64,000 nt of DNA from Streptomyces sp. HmicA12 (GTDB lineage: Bacteria; Actinomycetota; Actinomycetes; Streptomycetales; Streptomycetaceae): the NCBI RefSeq assembly GCF_000373565.1, contig NZ_KB891806.1, positions 1 to 64,000 of the forward strand, written 5' to 3'. Positions 1-8,821 of this stretch are shown here, piece after piece; positions within the stretch are counted from its first letter, which is position 1; each line of letters begins with the position of its first letter. The position numbers and the translations under genes are program-made. Below the pieces are notes generated by a model. The model was not told the DNA's origin. It saw only the letters and a program-made list of their open reading frames with translations, and ran no database searches.

Positions 1-149
1 CCCCCACCGCCCCCTTGCCCCGCACACCCACTTGACGCGACCCTGTCACCCAACGCACACCTCCCGGAAACCCCACCCCCACACCATGGCCAGTGCCCAG
101 GCACGACCGGCCCGCACGCCCAACAACCCCCCACCCCAAGGGAGTTCAC

Positions 150-830
150 ATGCGCCCCACCTCTCGCCGCACGCCCGATTTCTACGCGCGTCGACCCCGC
201 GGAGCGACCCTCACCGCGGCCGCGGCCACCGCCGCCACGCTCGCCCTGCTCACCACCGTCACCGCCACCCCCGCCCAGGCGTCCCCGCCGACCCCCATCG
301 CCGCGTCCACCGCCCGCACCTACCTCTCCGAGCTGACGGTGAAGGCCGAGGGCTCGTCGGACGGCTACAGCCGCGACAAGTTCCCGCACTGGATCACCCA
401 GTCCGGCGCCTGCGACACCCGCGAGACCGTCCTCAAGCGCGACGGCAAGAACGTGGTCACCAACTCCAGCTGCGCTGCCACGTCCGGCAGTTGGTACTCC
501 GAGTACGACGGCGCCACCTGGACCGCGGCCGCCGACGTCGACATCGACCACGTCATCCCGCTCTCCGAGGCGTGGAAGTCGGGAGCCAGCGGCTGGACGA
601 CGGCCAAGCGGCAGGCCCTCGCCAACGACCTCACCCGCCCGCAGCTCATCGCGGTCACCGACAACGTCAACCAGTCCAAGGGCGACCAGGACCCGGCCGA
701 GTGGATGCCCTCACGCACCGCGTACAAGTGCACGTACCTGCGGATGTGGGTCCAGGTGAAGCACTACTACGACCTCTCGGTCGACTCGGCGGAGAAGTCG
801 GCGGTCCAGTCGGGCCTCAGCGGCTGCTGA
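150..830 (+). CDS. Secreted HNH endonuclease family protein (GmrSD C-terminal/DUF1524-like)
   Basis: Predicted extracellular nuclease of 226 residues. The start is the ATG preceded by GGGAG; it yields a signal peptide with an Arg-rich n-region, an Ala/Leu/Thr core and a cleavage site near AQA-S. The mature part carries the HNH-type motif DIDHVIPLSEAW, in which the Asp-His pair is the expected general base and metal site, followed by NVNQSKGDQDP, which supplies the downstream Asn and Lys of the beta-beta-alpha-metal fold. Three cysteines in the mature part and a final Cys suggest disulfides, fitting an exported enzyme. Streptomycetes commonly export such small HNH proteins, probably for extracellular DNA turnover; the substrate is inferred. 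It stands alone, with no immunity partner next to it, which argues against a toxin. Confidence 0.85.
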   Translation: MRPTSRRTPDFYARRPRGATLTAAAATAATLALLTTVTATPAQASPPTPIAASTARTYLSELTVKAEGSSDGYSRDKFPHWITQSGACDTRETVLKRDGKNVVTNSSCAATSGSWYSEYDGATWTAAADVDIDHVIPLSEAWKSGASGWTTAKRQALANDLTRPQLIAVTDNVNQSKGDQDPAEWMPSRTAYKCTYLRMWVQVKHYYDLSVDSAEKSAVQSGLSGC

Positions 831-925
831 GCCCACCGCGGTCCTCCCCGAATTCCCGAAAGACAGCACACCGGAACCACCCCACCCGCCTCCGGCGTTC
901 CGTACCGTACGTGGACGTCGGGGGA

Positions 926-962
926 GCGGGAACAGGAACGGGAACCGGAACCGGAACGGGGA
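926..962. repeat. GGAACC-type hexanucleotide microsatellite
   Basis: An imperfect run of GGAAC[C/G]-type hexamers lies just upstream of the phosphatase gene and merges into its GGGGAGG ribosome-binding site. Copy-number change here could alter the leader length. Confidence 0.6.
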
Positions 963-971
963 GGACATCAC

Positions 972-2636
972 ATGGCGAGGCTGCGCCTGGGCCCACTGCT
1001 GAGGTACGTGGACGAGGGGGCCGCGACCGTCTGGGTCGAGGCGAGCCGGCCCTGCGTCGCCGAGGTGCGCTGCAAGGACGGCGCGCAGGGCAGTGCGCAC
1101 ACCTTCCAGATCGACGGCCACCACTACGCGCTCGTCCCGGTCACCGGCCTCACCCCCGGCACCGAGACCCCGTACGAGGTGGTCCTCGACGGCGGCCGGG
1201 TCTGGCCCGAGCCGGACTCCCCGTTCCCGCCGAGCACCATCCGCACCCCGGCGTACGGACCGGAGGCCCCCGACAGCGAGGTACGCGTCACCTTCGGCTC
1301 CTGCCGCTGGGCGGCGCCCCCGGCCGACGAGCACGACCCCGTGGGCCCCGACGCCCTGGACACCCTCGCGGCCCGCCTCGCCGCCGACCCCGACGCCGAA
1401 CGTCCCGACGTCCTCGTCCTCCTCGGCGACCAGATCTACGCGGACGAGACGTCACCGGCGACCCAGAAGTGGCTCGCCCGGCGCCGCGACCTGACCGAGC
1501 CGCCCGGCACCCAGGTCGCGGACTTCCAGGAGTACACCCACCTCTACTACGAGTCCTGGCTCGACCCCGAGATCCGCTGGCTGCTGTCCACCGTCCCCAG
1601 CTGCATGATCTTCGACGACCACGACGTCGTGGACGACTGGAACACCAGCGCCGCCTGGCTGGCCGACATGCGGGCGACGCCCTGGTGGCGCGAGCGGGCG
1701 CTGAGCGCGCTGATGTCGTACTGGGTGCACCAGCACATAGGCAACCTGGCCCCGTCCGAGCTCGCCGACGACCCCGTCTACCAGGCGGTGCGGGCCACCC
1801 CCGACGGCACGGACGCGCTGCGGGAGTTCGCGGCCAGGGCCGACGCGGACCCCGTCTCCGTCCGCTGGAGCTACCGGCGCGACTTCGGCCGCGTACGGCT
1901 GCTGATGGTGGACACCCGGGCGGCCCGCGTCCTCGACGAGCAGAACCGGGCGATGCTCGACCCGGACGAGGCCGAGTGGGTCCGCGCCCAGGCCCTGGAG
2001 GGGCGGAACGACGGCGCGGCTGAGGCGGGCGCGTACGACCACCTCCTCATCGGCACGTCCCTGCCCTGGCTGCTCCCCCACCTGATCCACGACGCCGAGA
2101 ACTGGAACGCGGCGCTGTGCCGCGGCGAACGCGGGCCGCGCTGGGCGCGGTTCGGCGAGGATCTGCGGCGGCGGGCGGACCTGGAGCACTGGGCGGCGTT
2201 CCCCGCGTCGTTCGACGCGCTCACGGACCTGATCGCCGAGGCCGGTTCGGGTCCGGCCGCACCCGCGACGATCTCCGTGCTCTCCGGCGACGTCCACCAC
2301 GCGTACATCGCCGAACCGCGCTGGCCCGCCGCCCGGGACGCCCCCACCGCCCGCGTCCTGCAACTGACCTGCTCGCCGGTCCACAACTCCATCCCCGCGT
2401 CGATACGGCTGGGCTTCCGGTTCGGCTGGAGCCGCACGGGGCGCGTCATCGGCCGCCGCTTCGCCCGTCACGCGCGCGCGGTGGCGCCCCGCATCACCTG
2501 GCGCAGGTCGGGCGGCCCGTGGTTCGGCAACCAGCTGATGACCCTGGCCCTGCGCGGCCGCGCCGCGCGCCTCTCCCTGGACCAGGCCGCCCCGGACGGC
2601 ACCCTGCACCGGGCAACGGATCGCACCCTGACCTGA
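972..2636 (+). CDS. Alkaline phosphatase D (PhoD)-like metallophosphoesterase
   Basis: Protein of 554 residues. An N-terminal Fn3-like PhoD_N domain (about 1-110, with ATVWVEA and the TGLTPGTE turn) precedes a calcineurin-like phosphatase core. Metal-ligand motifs are visible: FGSCRW (about 104), LLGDQIYADE (about 152), FDDHDVVDDWN (about 216) and SGDVHHAYI (about 438). No signal peptide or Tat motif is present, so unlike secreted PhoD this member is probably cytoplasmic. The ATG is preceded by a strong GGGGAGGACATCAC site. Members of the family cleave phosphomonoesters or phosphodiesters with Ca/Fe; the natural substrate is not evident. The gene is monocistronic by spacing. Confidence 0.85.
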   Translation: MARLRLGPLLRYVDEGAATVWVEASRPCVAEVRCKDGAQGSAHTFQIDGHHYALVPVTGLTPGTETPYEVVLDGGRVWPEPDSPFPPSTIRTPAYGPEAPDSEVRVTFGSCRWAAPPADEHDPVGPDALDTLAARLAADPDAERPDVLVLLGDQIYADETSPATQKWLARRRDLTEPPGTQVADFQEYTHLYYESWLDPEIRWLLSTVPSCMIFDDHDVVDDWNTSAAWLADMRATPWWRERALSALMSYWVHQHIGNLAPSELADDPVYQAVRATPDGTDALREFAARADADPVSVRWSYRRDFGRVRLLMVDTRAARVLDEQNRAMLDPDEAEWVRAQALEGRNDGAAEAGAYDHLLIGTSLPWLLPHLIHDAENWNAALCRGERGPRWARFGEDLRRRADLEHWAAFPASFDALTDLIAEAGSGPAAPATISVLSGDVHHAYIAEPRWPAARDAPTARVLQLTCSPVHNSIPASIRLGFRFGWSRTGRVIGRRFARHARAVAPRITWRRSGGPWFGNQLMTLALRGRAARLSLDQAAPDGTLHRATDRTLT

Positions 2637-2768
2637 TGGGCCTCGGCACCCCGGCACCCAGTGATCCACCCCACACCCGAACTCCGCCCCTCCCCTCCCG
2701 GCAGCGAAGCGGCATGATGAGGCGGACCATCCGCTTCCAGCAGCCCCACATGCCCCGGGAGTCCCGTT

Positions 2769-4712
2769 TTGCTCTGCCCCAACGTCGAGTCCGGCTCCGA
2801 GTTCAGCCTCGCGATCGTCGGCGCGGGCCCCCGCGGCACCAGCGTCCTGGAACGGCTGACCGCCTCCGCGGAAGAGCTGCTCCCGGCCCACGCCCGCCTC
2901 ACCGTCCACGTGATCGACCCGGCACCGCCGGGCGCCGGCGCCGTGTGGCGGACGGACCAGGCACCGGAGTTGCTGATGAACACGGTCGCCTCTCAGGTCA
3001 CCCTGTTCACGGACGAGAGCGTCGACTGCTCGGGCCCGATCCGCCCGGGCCCGAGCCTGTACGAGTGGGCCGCGCTCCACGACCGGCAGAGCCCCCTCGG
3101 CCCCGACGACTACCCCACCCGCGCCCGGTACGGCCGCTACCTGCGCTGGGTGTTCGCCGAGACGGTCGCCGCCGCCCCGTCCCGCGTCACGGTCGTCGTC
3201 CACGCCACCCGCGCCGTCCGCCTCGACGACGCCCCGCTCCCCGACGGCCGCCAGACCCTCACCCTCGCCGACGGCACCGAGCTCACCGGCCTGCACGCGG
3301 TCGTCCTCACCCAGGGCCACCTGCCGACCGTGGGCACCCCGGCCGAGCGGAACCTCACCGAGTACGCCCAGCGGCACGGGCTGCGCCATGTGCCGCCCGC
3401 CAACCCCGCCGACCTCGACCTCACCTCCGTACACCCCGGCGAACCGGTCCTGCTGCGCGGCCTCGGCCTCAACTTCTTCGACCACATGGCCCTGTTCACC
3501 GAGGCCCGGGGCGGCCGCTACTCCCGCACGCCCGAAGGCGTCCTGCGCTACACGCCGTCCGGCGACGAGCCGCGCCTGTACGCCGGTTCACGCCGAGGCA
3601 TCCCGTACCAGGCCCGCGGCGACAACGCCAAGGGCCCTTACGGACGGCACCGGCCGGCGGTCCTCACACCCGAGGCGATATCCCGCTTCCGCAAGCGAGC
3701 GGACTCCGGCGACGCCCCCGACTTCCTCACCGACATATGGCCGCTGGTCGCCAAGGAGGTCGAGACGGTCTACTACGAGGCACTGCTGAAGGCCACCGGA
3801 CATCCCGCCCCGCGCCTCTCCGACTTCCGCGAGCGCTTCCTGGCCGCTTCGCACCACTCCCCCCAAGAGGCCGCGGCCATAAGGGAGTTCGGGATACCGG
3901 ACGAGCTCCACTGGTCCTGGGAGCGCGTCTCGCGCCCGCACGCGGGACACACGTACGCCTCCCCCGCCGACTGGCACGCCTGGCTCCTGGACCGGCTGCG
4001 CGAGGACGCCGCCCACGCGGCGCTCGGCAACGTGGACGGGCCCGTGAAGGCCGCTCTCGACGTCCTGCGCGACCTGCGCAACGAACTGCGGCTCGTCGTG
4101 GACCACGGCGGCCTGTCCGGCGGCTCGCGCCGCGACCACCTCGACCGCTGGTACACCCCGCTCAACGCGTTCCTCTCCATCGGCCCGCCCCGCCGCCGCA
4201 TCGAGGAGATGACCGCCCTGATCGAGGCGGGGGTACTGACCGTCGTCGGCCCGCGCCTCGAAGTGGCCACGCGGGACGGCCACTTCGTCGCGCACTCGCC
4301 CGACGTGCCGGGCTCGACCGTGACGGCCACCACACTCATCGAGGCCCGCCTACCGGAACCGGACGTCCGCCGCACCGCCGACGAGCTCATCGCCCGGCTC
4401 CTGAAGACCGGCCAGGCCCGCCCGCACACGGTCGACGAGCACGAGACCGGAGGCCTCGACGTCACCCCTCGCCCGTATCACCTGATGAACCGTCAAGGAC
4501 GCGCCCACGCAGGGCGTTTCGCCTTCGGCGTGCCCACCGAGGGCGTGCACTGGGTGACGGCGGCGGGGGCCCGGCCCGGGGTCGACTCGGTCACCCTCTC
4601 GGACGCCGACGCGGTCGCCCGCGCGGCCCTGCGTACGGCCGAATCGGTCGAAACGGAACCCCTTCCCCGAAGTCGACCATGGCCGAATGTTGAAGTTGCA
4701 AGCACAATTTAG
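2769..4712 (+). CDS. FAD/NAD(P)-binding protein (lysine/ornithine-hydroxylase-like fold)
   Basis: Protein of 647 residues opening with a dinucleotide-binding beta-alpha-beta: FSLAIVGAGPRGTSVLERL (residues 12-30) with the GxGPxG fingerprint of the FAD_NAD(P)-binding_9 family. Later segments (LHAVVLTQGHLPTVGT near 180 and LLRGLGLNFFDHM near 230) look like the second nucleotide-binding region. The TTG start is chosen because GGGAG lies 8 nt upstream and no ATG or GTG sits in frame before the Rossmann motif. Streptomyces carry similar proteins next to siderophore or secondary-metabolite genes, but nothing here fixes the substrate. Its stop codon lies inside the doxX promoter, so the two genes are closely packed. 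Function: probable flavoprotein oxidoreductase or N-hydroxylase, unspecified. Confidence 0.75.
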   Translation: MLCPNVESGSEFSLAIVGAGPRGTSVLERLTASAEELLPAHARLTVHVIDPAPPGAGAVWRTDQAPELLMNTVASQVTLFTDESVDCSGPIRPGPSLYEWAALHDRQSPLGPDDYPTRARYGRYLRWVFAETVAAAPSRVTVVVHATRAVRLDDAPLPDGRQTLTLADGTELTGLHAVVLTQGHLPTVGTPAERNLTEYAQRHGLRHVPPANPADLDLTSVHPGEPVLLRGLGLNFFDHMALFTEARGGRYSRTPEGVLRYTPSGDEPRLYAGSRRGIPYQARGDNAKGPYGRHRPAVLTPEAISRFRKRADSGDAPDFLTDIWPLVAKEVETVYYEALLKATGHPAPRLSDFRERFLAASHHSPQEAAAIREFGIPDELHWSWERVSRPHAGHTYASPADWHAWLLDRLREDAAHAALGNVDGPVKAALDVLRDLRNELRLVVDHGGLSGGSRRDHLDRWYTPLNAFLSIGPPRRRIEEMTALIEAGVLTVVGPRLEVATRDGHFVAHSPDVPGSTVTATTLIEARLPEPDVRRTADELIARLLKTGQARPHTVDEHETGGLDVTPRPYHLMNRQGRAHAGRFAFGVPTEGVHWVTAAGARPGVDSVTLSDADAVARAALRTAESVETEPLPRSRPWPNVEVASTI

Positions 4713-4725
4713 GCACCCCTAATCT
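4696..4725 (+). promoter_or_regulatory. doxX promoter with iron-box-like palindrome
   Basis: TTGCAA (4696-4701), an 18-nt spacer and TAATCT (4720-4725) fit a primary-sigma promoter. The palindrome TTAGG-CACC-CCTAA (4709-4722) covers the spacer end and the -10 box. It resembles the right-hand part of the DmdR/IdeR iron box, whose consensus ends in TTAGGCTcACCTAA. Repressor identity is inferred only. Confidence 0.5.
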
Positions 4726-4849
4726 GTGGTACTCCCACATCGGTGGCAACGGCGGCAACGACGGCGCCGACTACATCGGTGCACCCGGTTGCGTCCCCGT
4801 CCCTCAACCGGGAACCGATAACCGACAACCGTCCGAAGGAGTCCCCACC

Positions 4850-5299
4850 ATGACTGGACGTCTCCACAGCGCCCAGCCCTACGTCCTCGGCCTGTTCCGC
4901 ATCGTCGTCGGCCTGCTCTTCGCCTGCCACGGCGCCGCCTCGCTCTTCGGCGTCCTCGGCGGCGCGGCCGGCGGCGGCACCGTCGAGGTCGGCACCTGGC
5001 CCGGCTGGTACGCGGCCGTCATCCAGCTCGTCGGCGGCGGCCTGGTCCTGCTCGGCCTGGGCACGCGCTTCGCGGCCCTCGTCGCGTCGGGCTCGATGGC
5101 CTACGCGTACTTCAAGGTCCACCAGCCCTCGGCCCTGTGGCCCCTGCAGAACGGCGGCGAGGCCTCCGCGATGTTCTGCTGGACGATGCTGCTGCTCGTC
5201 TTCACCGGCTCCGGCGCCCTCGGCATCGACCGGCTGTTCGCCCGCCGCGGTGAGCAGCCCACCGAGGCGTCCCCCAACCGCGAGACCGTGACCGCCTGA
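4850..5299 (+). CDS. DoxX family membrane protein
   Basis: A 149-residue protein with four hydrophobic segments (about 12-35, 53-73, 78-98, 104-124), the size and topology of the DoxX family. The N-terminal LGLFRIVVGLLFACHGAASLFG segment is typical. DoxX proteins are small inner-membrane proteins, in actinobacteria linked to redox and thiol stress (the membrane-associated oxidoreductase complex with SodA and SseA in mycobacteria). The ATG has a GAAGGAG ribosome-binding site. The convergent neighbour is a secreted SOD-like protein, which is compatible with an oxidative-stress role, though co-function is inference. The leader from the predicted promoter is about 115 nt. Confidence 0.85.
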   Translation: MTGRLHSAQPYVLGLFRIVVGLLFACHGAASLFGVLGGAAGGGTVEVGTWPGWYAAVIQLVGGGLVLLGLGTRFAALVASGSMAYAYFKVHQPSALWPLQNGGEASAMFCWTMLLLVFTGSGALGIDRLFARRGEQPTEASPNRETVTA

Positions 5300-5314
5300 C
5301 CCACCCGCACACGA

Positions 5315-5355
5315 CCGCGCCCGCCCTCCGCGAGCACCACGGAGGGCGGGCGCGG
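5315..5355. terminator. Bidirectional terminator hairpin
   Basis: A perfect 16-bp inverted repeat (arms 5315-5330 and 5340-5355) with a 9-nt loop lies between convergent doxX and the SOD-like gene, so it can serve both. Confidence 0.85.
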
Positions 5356-5382
5356 CCGTGCGTACCCGAATCCGCCCAGGGC

Positions 5383-5913
5383 TCAGGCGGCCCCCGCGAA
5401 CGGCACCGTGAAGCACGCGATCCGCGCCCCCGCCCCACCCGGCACGTCATGCAGCACGACGGACCCCGCCCCACCGGCCCGCAGCCCCCACGCCTTGCGC
5501 ACGGCCGCCCTGCCGTCGCCCGAGGCATCGGCGGTGAAGTCCAGCCACACCTCGTTCCCCGCGTCCGCCCGCTCCGGGTCCCTCACATGCCGATAGTGCC
5601 CGCCCGCGGCCTCCGGGTCGGCGCCGCACGGCTTCTCGTGGACGTGCGCCCCGTACGCGCGGCCGGGCACCAGCCCCGCGACCTCCAGCGTCACGGTCAT
5701 CCCGGCCTCGTCGCCGCGCTGCTCGACCCTCACCGACGCCGCCGCGGGCACCAGCCCCATGTCGTACGTGACCGCCGACGACGGCACGAACGCGGTCGGC
5801 GGCGCGAACCTGCCCTCCACCCGCAGCCAGTAACAATCCGCCGCGCTCGCGCTCCCGCCGCCCGCGGCGAGCACGGCCGCCGCGAGAGCGCCGGTCACCA
5901 TCCCTGCCACCAT
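5383..5913 (-). CDS. Secreted superoxide dismutase family protein (CuZn-SOD-like)
   Basis: The chosen start gives 176 residues: MVAGMVTGALAAAVLAAGG then SASAA, a signal-peptide core, with GAGGAG upstream. The frame stays open further upstream, and a second candidate start (MFPISRSCALRL, preceded by AAGGGA) would add about 39 residues, so the start is uncertain. The mature region contains GRAYGAHVHEKPCGADPEAAGGHY, matching the copper/zinc ligand region HVH...C...GGHY of CuZn SODs, and a C-terminal Cys that can pair with the first. The later active-site Arg region (usually GxRxACG) is reduced to GARIACFTV. Function as an exported superoxide scavenger is likely; an inactive SOD-like copper binder is possible. 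Confidence 0.75.
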   Translation of the reverse strand: MVAGMVTGALAAAVLAAGGGSASAADCYWLRVEGRFAPPTAFVPSSAVTYDMGLVPAAASVRVEQRGDEAGMTVTLEVAGLVPGRAYGAHVHEKPCGADPEAAGGHYRHVRDPERADAGNEVWLDFTADASGDGRAAVRKAWGLRAGGAGSVVLHDVPGGAGARIACFTVPFAGAA

Positions 5914-6161
5914 CACCGCTCCTCTTGTGGACCCTGGCTCGTTCGTACGGGAACCGAGCCCGGGGCACCGCACCGGACGGGGCAGTCGGGTGAACGGGAG
6001 ACGGAGTGCGCAGGAACGTGAGATGGGGAACATCTGTGTCCCTTTCGTCACTTCCGCCACGCCCGAGGCGTACGCTGTAAAGCTGTCATGACGCCGCTCC
6101 TGTGTGCTCCTGCGTGGAGGGAACGGTCCCGGAACGGTTCCGTACAGAGAGTTGGCGCGCA

Positions 6162-6788
6162 GTGCTGGAGAGTGTGGGGTCGCTGGCCGACAGCCCATGG
6201 ATCTACGCGGTCGTGGCGCTGTCCGTGCTCTTCGACGTCTTCCTGCCCGTCCTGCCCAGCGGCTTCCTCGTGGTCACGGCGGCCACCGCGGCCGCGGCCG
6301 GTACGGCGGGCGCCGCGACCGGCCAGCTGCCGAGCAGCACCCCGGAGCTGCTGGCCCTCACGCTCTGCGCCGCGACGGCCTCCGTCGTCGGCGACCTCGT
6401 CGCCTACCGCATCGCCTGGCGCGGCGGGGAGCGCCTGGACCGCGCCATCGCCCGCTCCCGGCGCCTGACGACCGCGCAGGAACGTCTCGGCGGAGCCCTC
6501 GCCCGTTCCAGCGGCGGGCTCCTCGTGATCATCGCCAGGTTCGCGCCCGCGGGCCGCTCGGTGGTCTCCTTCGCGGCGGGCACGGCGCACCGCCGGGTCC
6601 GCGAGTTCCTGCCCTGGTCGGCCATCGCGGGCGTGGCCTGGGCCGCGTACAGCGTGGCGCTCGGCTATTTCGGCGCGCAGTGGCTCGGCGCGAGCTGGCT
6701 GTCCACGGCGGTCTCGGTGCTCGCCCTCATCGGCGCGGGCGCGGTGGCGGCGTTCGTGATGCGCAGGCCGGTCCCGCAAGAGGCCTGA
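6162..6788 (+). CDS. DedA family membrane protein
   Basis: A 208-residue polytopic protein with the DedA/SNARE-associated (VTT) signature: the RFAPAGRSVVSFAAG segment corresponds to the conserved F/YxRxxPxxR...G motif, followed by FLPWSAIAGVAWAAYSVALGYFGA. The family works in membrane homeostasis, recently as undecaprenyl-phosphate or phospholipid flippases and transporters. The GTG start (VLESVG) is preferred because homologues normally begin just before the LES[VL] segment; the upstream ATG at 6102 would add 20 polar residues. It stands alone between the convergently flanked SOD-like gene and DUF2277. Confidence 0.8.
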   Translation: MLESVGSLADSPWIYAVVALSVLFDVFLPVLPSGFLVVTAATAAAAGTAGAATGQLPSSTPELLALTLCAATASVVGDLVAYRIAWRGGERLDRAIARSRRLTTAQERLGGALARSSGGLLVIIARFAPAGRSVVSFAAGTAHRRVREFLPWSAIAGVAWAAYSVALGYFGAQWLGASWLSTAVSVLALIGAGAVAAFVMRRPVPQEA

Positions 6789-6809
6789 GCCCTCCAGCGG
6801 CCCGAACCC

Positions 6810-7040
6810 CTACGAGGCCTGAGCCTTCGCGGATCCCCTCACCTCCAGGCCGTCGAGCAGTTCGGCGGTGGCCCGGGCGATCTCGTCCACGGCCCGCTCG
6901 AACACCTCGCGGTTGTGCGCGGCCGGCGCCCGGAACCCGGACACCTTCCGTACGTACTGCAGAGCTGCGGCCCGGATCTCGTCCTCGGTGGCCTCTTCGG
7001 GGAGCACGGGCGGGCGGAGGGTCTTGATGCTGCGACACAT
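6810..7040 (-). CDS. DUF2277 domain-containing protein
   Basis: A 76-residue protein beginning MCRSIKTLRPP with a helical body (ATEDEIRAAALQYVRKVSGF and then a second amphipathic helix), the typical appearance of DUF2277. GGAGG lies only one base before the ATG, too close for an efficient Shine-Dalgarno interaction, so initiation may be leaderless or from an unusual context. The function is unknown; the conserved N-terminal CRSIKTL suggests a nucleic-acid or ligand contact but nothing more can be said. Confidence 0.8.
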   Translation of the reverse strand: MCRSIKTLRPPVLPEEATEDEIRAAALQYVRKVSGFRAPAAHNREVFERAVDEIARATAELLDGLEVRGSAKAQAS

Positions 7041-7150
7041 GCCTCCAGTCTGCCGCCGTCCGGCGACTCGGCCACACGTTCGCGTGAACTGTCCGACGAA
7101 CTCCCCGAAGTTGCTCGCCCCAGTAATTCGAACAGACGTACCATTGCCGG

Positions 7151-7615
<465 letters not shown>

Positions 7616-7639
<24 letters not shown>

Positions 7640-7664
7640 TCGTCACGATCGTCCGAGGGTCTTC
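7616..7664. terminator. Bidirectional terminator overlapping a stop codon
   Basis: The outer arms GAAGACCC(C)CGGAC and GTCCGAGGGTCTTC pair with one mismatch, and the inner arms GATCGTGA and TCACGATC pair perfectly around a TCG loop. The hairpin lies between the Asp-Ala protein gene (+) and tRNA-Val (-) and includes the CDS stop codon. Confidence 0.85.
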
Positions 7665-7671
7665 CTCGTCA

Positions 7672-7746
<75 letters not shown>

Positions 7747-7951
7747 GGGCTCCCTGGCGCTGTGACCAGGACGAGCCGACAGCCTACCTTGCCCATGCCC
7801 CTGCACCGCAAACGCCCGACCCGGGGGGTTAACCCCACCCACGATCCGGTGGCGGCCCGGATCGTGACGGCCCCGGTCGCGGCCCTACGTTCATGGGGTG
7901 CCGCCCACCGGGCCGGCACCGCAACACCGGCCGCCACAGGGGGAGTTCATC

Positions 7952-8737
7952 ATGACCGTCCGCTCACGTCGCACCATCCGCACCCTGGCGGCGGCGGGCG
8001 CCGTGGTGGTGCTCGCCGCGACCGCGACCGCCTGCGGGGCCGACGCCTCCGACGACAAGCATCCCGACCACCGTTCCTTCGCCCTGGAGGGCCGGACGCT
8101 GACGGTGGACTCGGACGACTCGTCGCTCGAACTCGTCCCCGCGGACGGCGACAGCGACCGGGTGAAGGTGACCCGCTGGTTCGAGGGGTCCACGGTGATC
8201 GGCTCGGACCCGAAGCCCACCTGGTCGTGGGACGCGGGCGCCGGCCGGCTCACGCTCCGCCTGCACTGCGGCGGCGTCGTGACCGACTGCTCGGCCCGCC
8301 ACCGCGTCGAAGTGCCGCGCGGGGTGGCCCTGGTGGTCGACAACGGCGACGGCAGCGTCCGCGCGAGCGGCTTCGAGAGCGGCCTCGACATCACCACCCG
8401 GGACGGCTCGGTCCGCGTCACGGACACCTCGGGCCCGCTGCGCCTGCGCGGCCAGGACGCCTCACTGCGCGCCTCCGGCGTCGACGCCCGGCGGGTCTCG
8501 GTCGACACCCAGGACGGCTCGGCCGACATCGCCCTGCGCACGGCCCCGGACCGGGTCGCGGCCCGCAGCGAGGACGGCGCCCTGACGCTCACCCTCCCCG
8601 GCACGGCCCAGTACAAGGTCACCACCGGCACGGACGACGGCGCGGTCGACGTCTCCGTCCCCACCGACCCCCGCAGTGCGCACCAGGTCACGGCCCACGC
8701 CCAGGACGGAAAAGTCACACTCCGAACCGCGAACTAA
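7952..8737 (+). CDS. DUF4097-type beta-repeat lipoprotein
   Basis: A 261-residue protein starting at the ATG after GGGGGAG. The N-terminus (MTVRSRRTIRTLAAAGAVVVL...ATATAC) is a lipoprotein signal with a weak lipobox ending in Cys. The rest consists of short beta strands with repeated D-G-S turns (NGDGSVRASG, TRDGSVRVTD, TQDGSADIAL, SEDGALTLTL), typical of the right-handed beta-solenoid-like DUF4097 (putative adhesin) domain. It is presumably anchored on the outer face of the membrane. The biological role is unknown; homologues are frequent next to anti-sigma or ABC genes, but none is here. Confidence 0.75.
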   Translation: MTVRSRRTIRTLAAAGAVVVLAATATACGADASDDKHPDHRSFALEGRTLTVDSDDSSLELVPADGDSDRVKVTRWFEGSTVIGSDPKPTWSWDAGAGRLTLRLHCGGVVTDCSARHRVEVPRGVALVVDNGDGSVRASGFESGLDITTRDGSVRVTDTSGPLRLRGQDASLRASGVDARRVSVDTQDGSADIALRTAPDRVAARSEDGALTLTLPGTAQYKVTTGTDDGAVDVSVPTDPRSAHQVTAHAQDGKVTLRTAN

Positions 8738-8821
8738 CCGGCCCGTGTGTTCGTCATTAACCGGTGGGAGAATGGACACCGGGCAGGGCTGATGACGGCA
8801 CGGGCAGTGCGGGAGAGGTTA

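Noticed and set aside
150-830. HNH nuclease as a contact-dependent toxin
   Set aside because: No immunity gene, no delivery domain and no LXG/WXG context; a simple signal peptide fits a secreted nuclease better.
2117-4693. 858-codon plus-strand frame spanning the end of the PhoD gene and most of the FAD protein
   Set aside because: Crosses two convincing genes out of frame; the composition is Arg/Pro-rich, as expected for a shifted frame.
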